Assembly: GCF_001552155.1 (NCBI RefSeq)
Contig: NZ_BCQQ01000084.1
Span: 1 to 32,470 of the forward strand
DNA length: 32,470 nt
Direction of reading: 5' to 3'
DNA from: Actinomadura formosensis NBRC 14204
GTDB taxonomy: Bacteria; Actinomycetota; Actinomycetes; Streptosporangiales; Streptosporangiaceae
Shown: in pieces, positions 29,094-32,470 of the stretch
Layout of the letters: each line of letters starts with the position of its first letter
Position numbering within the stretch: the first letter of the stretch is position 1
Notes under the pieces: generated by a model
Seen by the model: only the letters and a program-made list of their open reading frames with translations
What the model was told of the DNA's origin: nothing
Database searches by the model: none
Translations under genes and position numbers: made by a program

Positions 29094-29099
29094 AATGTA
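29094..29099 (-). promoter_or_regulatory. -10 box TACATT of the Lrp/AsnC gene
   Basis: On the minus strand TACATT ends 6 nt before the GTG at 29087, which sets the leaderless start. No -35 is recognised. Confidence 0.45.
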
Positions 29100-29159
29100 G
29101 CGTGCCGGAGACGGGGCGTGCGCCCCCATAGATCACGGATCGGCGTTATCCGGGCGGTT

Positions 29160-30182
29160 TCAGCGGCGCGCGGGCCGCAGCGGGCCGCAGCTGCCGCGCA
29201 CCACCAGCTCGGTCGGCAGCAGCACCGGCCCTCCCCTGCCGCGCCGGGCCGGCTCGCGCAGCAGCAGCTCACAGGCGCGGTAGCCGATGTCGTGGCCGGG
29301 ACGGGCGACGGCGGTCAGCGGCGGGTCGCACAGTTCCGCCCACGCCACGTCGTCCACCATCGCGATCGACACGTCGGCGGGGACCCGCAGGTCCAGCTCG
29401 CGGGCCACCAGCACGGCCGCCTCCCCGAGCAGGTGCCCGGCGGCCAGGATCGCGGTGACGTCGGCGCGGCGCTGCAGCAGCCCGGCGGCGGCCGCGTAGG
29501 CGGCGTCGCGGGCCGGGCGGGCGGCGACGACCAGGTCCTCCTCGACGGGGACGCCGAGCTGGGCGAGCGTGTCGCGGAACGCGCGCTCGCGCACCCCGGC
29601 GGCGGCGCCGGGGGCACCGCCGAGGAAGCCGATGCGCCGGTGCCCGAGCCCGGCGAGGTACTCGGTGAGGGACCGGACGCCGCCGGTGTCGTCGGCGAGG
29701 ACGGCCGGGATCTCCGGCAGCCCCGGCAGCACCCGGTCGGCGAAGACGACGCTGGAGCACACCCGGGCGGCGGCCCGCCAGTCGGCCCGGTCACCGGCCG
29801 GCACCGCGATGATCCCGTCCACCCGCTGCTCGACCAGCCGCTCGACGATCTCGGCCTCGCGGGCGGGGTCGCCGTGCGCGGCGTCGACGATGACGTGCTC
29901 GCCGAGGCTGCGGGCGCAGGCGAGCACGCCCGCGACCAGTTCGGCGCGGAACGGGTCGGTGACGTCCGGGACGACCAGCCCGATGCCGCCGCTGCGGCGC
30001 AGCTTCAGCCCGCGGCCGAGGGCGCTCGGCCGGTAGTCCAGCTCGCGGGCCGCGGCCAGCACCCGCTCGCGGGTGGCGGCGCCGACCGACCCGGTTCCGG
30101 AGAACACCCGGGACACGGTGGCGATGCCGACGCCCGCCGACGCGGCCACATCCTTGATCGTCGCCGGCCGTCCGCGCGTCAT
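29160..30182 (-). CDS. LacI-family transcriptional repressor
   Basis: 340 aa from ATG at 30182. The DNA-binding head is TIKDVAASAGVGIATVSRVF followed by the hinge-helix segment LDYRPSALGRGL. The periplasmic-binding-protein-like effector domain follows (IGLVVPDVTDPFRAELVAGV, VDGIIAVPAG, VSIAMVDDVAWAELCDPPLT). Effector residues do not reveal the sugar. It is divergent from the sugar ABC ATPase gene, and two LacI-type operators lie in the 135-bp region between them, so it most likely represses that gene and possibly itself and the permease operon entering from the right edge. Confidence 0.94.
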   Translation of the reverse strand: MTRGRPATIKDVAASAGVGIATVSRVFSGTGSVGAATRERVLAAARELDYRPSALGRGLKLRRSGGIGLVVPDVTDPFRAELVAGVLACARSLGEHVIVDAAHGDPAREAEIVERLVEQRVDGIIAVPAGDRADWRAAARVCSSVVFADRVLPGLPEIPAVLADDTGGVRSLTEYLAGLGHRRIGFLGGAPGAAAGVRERAFRDTLAQLGVPVEEDLVVAARPARDAAYAAAAGLLQRRADVTAILAAGHLLGEAAVLVARELDLRVPADVSIAMVDDVAWAELCDPPLTAVARPGHDIGYRACELLLREPARRGRGGPVLLPTELVVRGSCGPLRPARR

Positions 30183-30228
30183 CCCGCCCCCCGGGGTTTT
30201 CGATCACCTTATCCGCGTCCGACCTCCC

Positions 30229-30244
30229 ATGGAAACGATTCCAT
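30229..30244. promoter_or_regulatory. LacI-type operator O1
   Basis: ATGGAA-ACGA-TTCCAT is a perfect dyad with the central-CG layout of LacI/GalR family sites. It overlaps the likely -35 of the ABC ATPase gene. Confidence 0.75.
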
Positions 30245-30262
30245 GATGTTTACTCCCCTCAA

Positions 30263-30268
30263 TACCGT
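30263..30268 (+). promoter_or_regulatory. -10 box TACCGT of the sugar ABC ATPase gene
   Basis: TACCGT lies 18 bp after TTCCAT (30239-30244, inside O1). This would put the transcription start near 30275, between the two operators. Confidence 0.4.
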
Positions 30269-30272
30269 AAAG

Positions 30273-30289
30273 CCCCTGCTCGGCAGGGG
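30273..30289. repeat. Perfect hairpin between the two LacI operators
   Basis: CCCCTGC, loop TCG, GCAGGGG lies at the expected transcript start of the ABC ATPase gene. It may be a 5' stem-loop stabilising the mRNA or a site for another regulator. Confidence 0.5.
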
Positions 30290-30293
30290 GCAG

Positions 30294-30307
30294 TGAAAAC
30301 GTTTCCA
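30294..30307. promoter_or_regulatory. LacI-type operator O2
   Basis: TGAAAACGTTTCCA has the classic AAACGTTT core with one mismatch in the outer arms. It is 64 bp (about six helical turns) from O1 and 11 bp before the ATG, so bound repressor would block elongation or form a loop. Confidence 0.75.
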
Positions 30308-30317
30308 TGGGGGGCCG

Positions 30318-31508
<1,191 letters not shown>

Positions 31509-31536
31509 CCCCAGGGGCGCGCCCCCCGGAACCGCT

Positions 31537-31567
31537 CGGGCCGGGCGGCCGCAGACCGCCCGGCCCG
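31537..31567. terminator. Strong bidirectional hairpin between convergent sugar-transport genes
   Basis: CGGGCCGGGCGG (31537-31548) pairs perfectly with CCGCCCGGCCCG (31556-31567) around a 7-nt loop, 28 bp after one gene and 32 bp before the end of the other. Confidence 0.7.
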
Positions 31568-31599
31568 TGACCCGGTGGCCGAGGTTCGAACCGGGAGGG

Positions 31600-32470
31600 T
31601 TACTTCACCGAACCCGCCAGCACGCCCTGGACGAAGTAGCGCTGGAAGGCGAAGAACACGACCAGCGGGACGATCAGCGACAGGAACGCGCCGGGCGCGA
31701 GGATGTCGATGTTGCCGGTGAACTGCCGCATCTGGGACTGCAGCCACTTGGTCATCGGCTGCGACCCGGTGTCGGCGAACACCAGCGCGACCAGCAGGTC
31801 GTTCCACACCCACAGGAACTGGAAGATGCCGAGTGAGGCGATCGCCGGGCCGCCCAGCGGGAAGATCACCCGGCGGAAGATCGTCCACTCCGAGCCGCCG
31901 TCCATCCGCGCCGCCTCCAGCAGGTCCCGCGGGATCGCCGCGAAGAAGTTGCGGAGCAGGAAGACGGCGAACGGCAGGCCGAACGCGACGTGGAACAGCA
32001 CCACGCCGGTGACCGACCCGAACATGTGGAACCCGCCGAACTCGATGTGGCCGTACAGCTTGGCGACCGGGATCAGCGCGACCTGGACCGGCACCACCAG
32101 CAGCGCCACGACGAGCAGGAACAGCCAGTCGCGCCCGGGGAACTCCATCCACGCGAACGCGTAGGCGGCCAGCGAGGCGATCACCACCACCAGCAGGGTC
32201 GCCGGGACGGTGATCAGCACGGTGTTCCAGAACGAGTCGACGAAGTCGCCCTTGTCCAGCAGCGAGCCATAGGACTCCAGGGTCAGCTGCGCCGGCTTGG
32301 TGAACACCTCCCACCAGCCGCCGGCGTTGTTGTCCTCGTTGGAGCGCAGCGACGCGACCAGCAGCCCGAGCGTCGGCACGAGCCAGAACAGCGCGATCAG
32401 CACCAGCAGCGCCTGCGCGGCGCCGCCACCGGCCCGGCCGGCGATCCGGGCGGCCAGGCCGCGGCGCGGC
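31600..32470 (-). CDS. Sugar ABC transporter permease (MalG type), 5' end beyond the window
   Basis: At least 289 codons are open to the right edge. The first visible residues are Arg/Ala/Gly-rich and basic, typical of the cytoplasmic N-terminus, so only a few residues are probably missing. About six membrane helices follow (LIALFWLVPTLGLLVASL, VLITVPATLLVVVIASLAAY, LFLLVVALLVVPVQVALIPV, and others). The cytoplasmic EAA loop EAARMDGGSEWTIFRRVIFP, which docks to the ATPase, is complete. The protein ends in the usual FAFQRYFVQGVLAGSVK. CUT1 transporters need a second permease and a binding protein, expected beyond 32470 on this strand. The convergent MsiK-type ATPase is its probable energy source. 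Confidence 0.93.
   Translation of the reverse strand, partial: PRRGLAARIAGRAGGGAAQALLVLIALFWLVPTLGLLVASLRSNEDNNAGGWWEVFTKPAQLTLESYGSLLDKGDFVDSFWNTVLITVPATLLVVVIASLAAYAFAWMEFPGRDWLFLLVVALLVVPVQVALIPVAKLYGHIEFGGFHMFGSVTGVVLFHVAFGLPFAVFLLRNFFAAIPRDLLEAARMDGGSEWTIFRRVIFPLGGPAIASLGIFQFLWVWNDLLVALVFADTGSQPMTKWLQSQMRQFTGNIDILAPGAFLSLIVPLVVFFAFQRYFVQGVLAGSVK

Noticed and set aside
31583..31592. GGTTCGAACC, resembling a tRNA T-arm
   Set aside because: The flanking bases do not form a 5-bp T stem on either strand, and no acceptor, D or anticodon arms are present. It is a short palindrome only.

Overview
This window is a high-GC, mostly tightly packed actinomycete chromosome segment. Several markers point to an actinobacterium, probably of the Streptosporangiales/Thermomonosporaceae or Streptomycetales type: RbpA, a ClpP pair, the SAV2177/DUF574-type methyltransferase, a PAS-GAF-PP2C phosphatase, a DUF1707-FHA protein, the lnt-ppm1 operon, very high GC at third codon positions, and many leaderless GTG/ATG starts placed 6-8 nt after a -10 box. 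The genus cannot be settled from sequence reading alone. No rRNA, tRNA, CRISPR array, transposase or phage gene was seen.

Layout. 1-5.4 kb: the 3' end of an MreB-like actin gene; a leader-peptide/attenuator-like region ahead of an MFS transporter fused to a SAM methyltransferase; a small EF-hand protein; a glycerophosphodiesterase; a Phd-type antitoxin without a visible toxin; and a divergent two-gene ClpP operon. 5.5-14.5 kb: rbpA with a textbook sigma-R-type promoter, then a two-component system divergent from a three-gene ABC exporter, then fxsA, ppm1 and lnt. The rbpA/fxsA/ppm1/lnt neighbourhood is conserved in actinobacteria, and the two-component/ABC block looks inserted into it. About 550 bp upstream of lnt has no convincing gene but carries a strong promoter and several hairpins.

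14.6-24.2 kb holds the most interesting content: genes for a lysine-fermentation-type pathway. kamD, kamE and kal form an overlapping minus-strand operon (beta-lysine 5,6-aminomutase and 3-aminobutyryl-CoA ammonia-lyase). kdd (3,5-diaminohexanoate dehydrogenase) and kamA (lysine 2,3-aminomutase) form a divergent pair 4 kb further on. Between them sit a DUF574 methyltransferase, a PP2C phosphatase and a DUF2252 kinase-like protein. Together the enzymes would take L-lysine through beta-lysine and 3,5-diaminohexanoate to 5-amino-3-oxohexanoate, and 3-aminobutyryl-CoA to crotonyl-CoA. The linking cleavage enzyme (Kce) is not in the window.

24.3-32.5 kb: a leaderless cytochrome P450, a DUF3616 protein, an acyl-CoA dehydrogenase with an odd in-frame insertion, a DUF1707-FHA protein, an Lrp/AsnC regulator, a LacI-family regulator divergent from an MsiK/UgpC-type sugar ABC ATPase with two clear LacI operators, and the 3' part of a MalG-type sugar permease running off the right edge.
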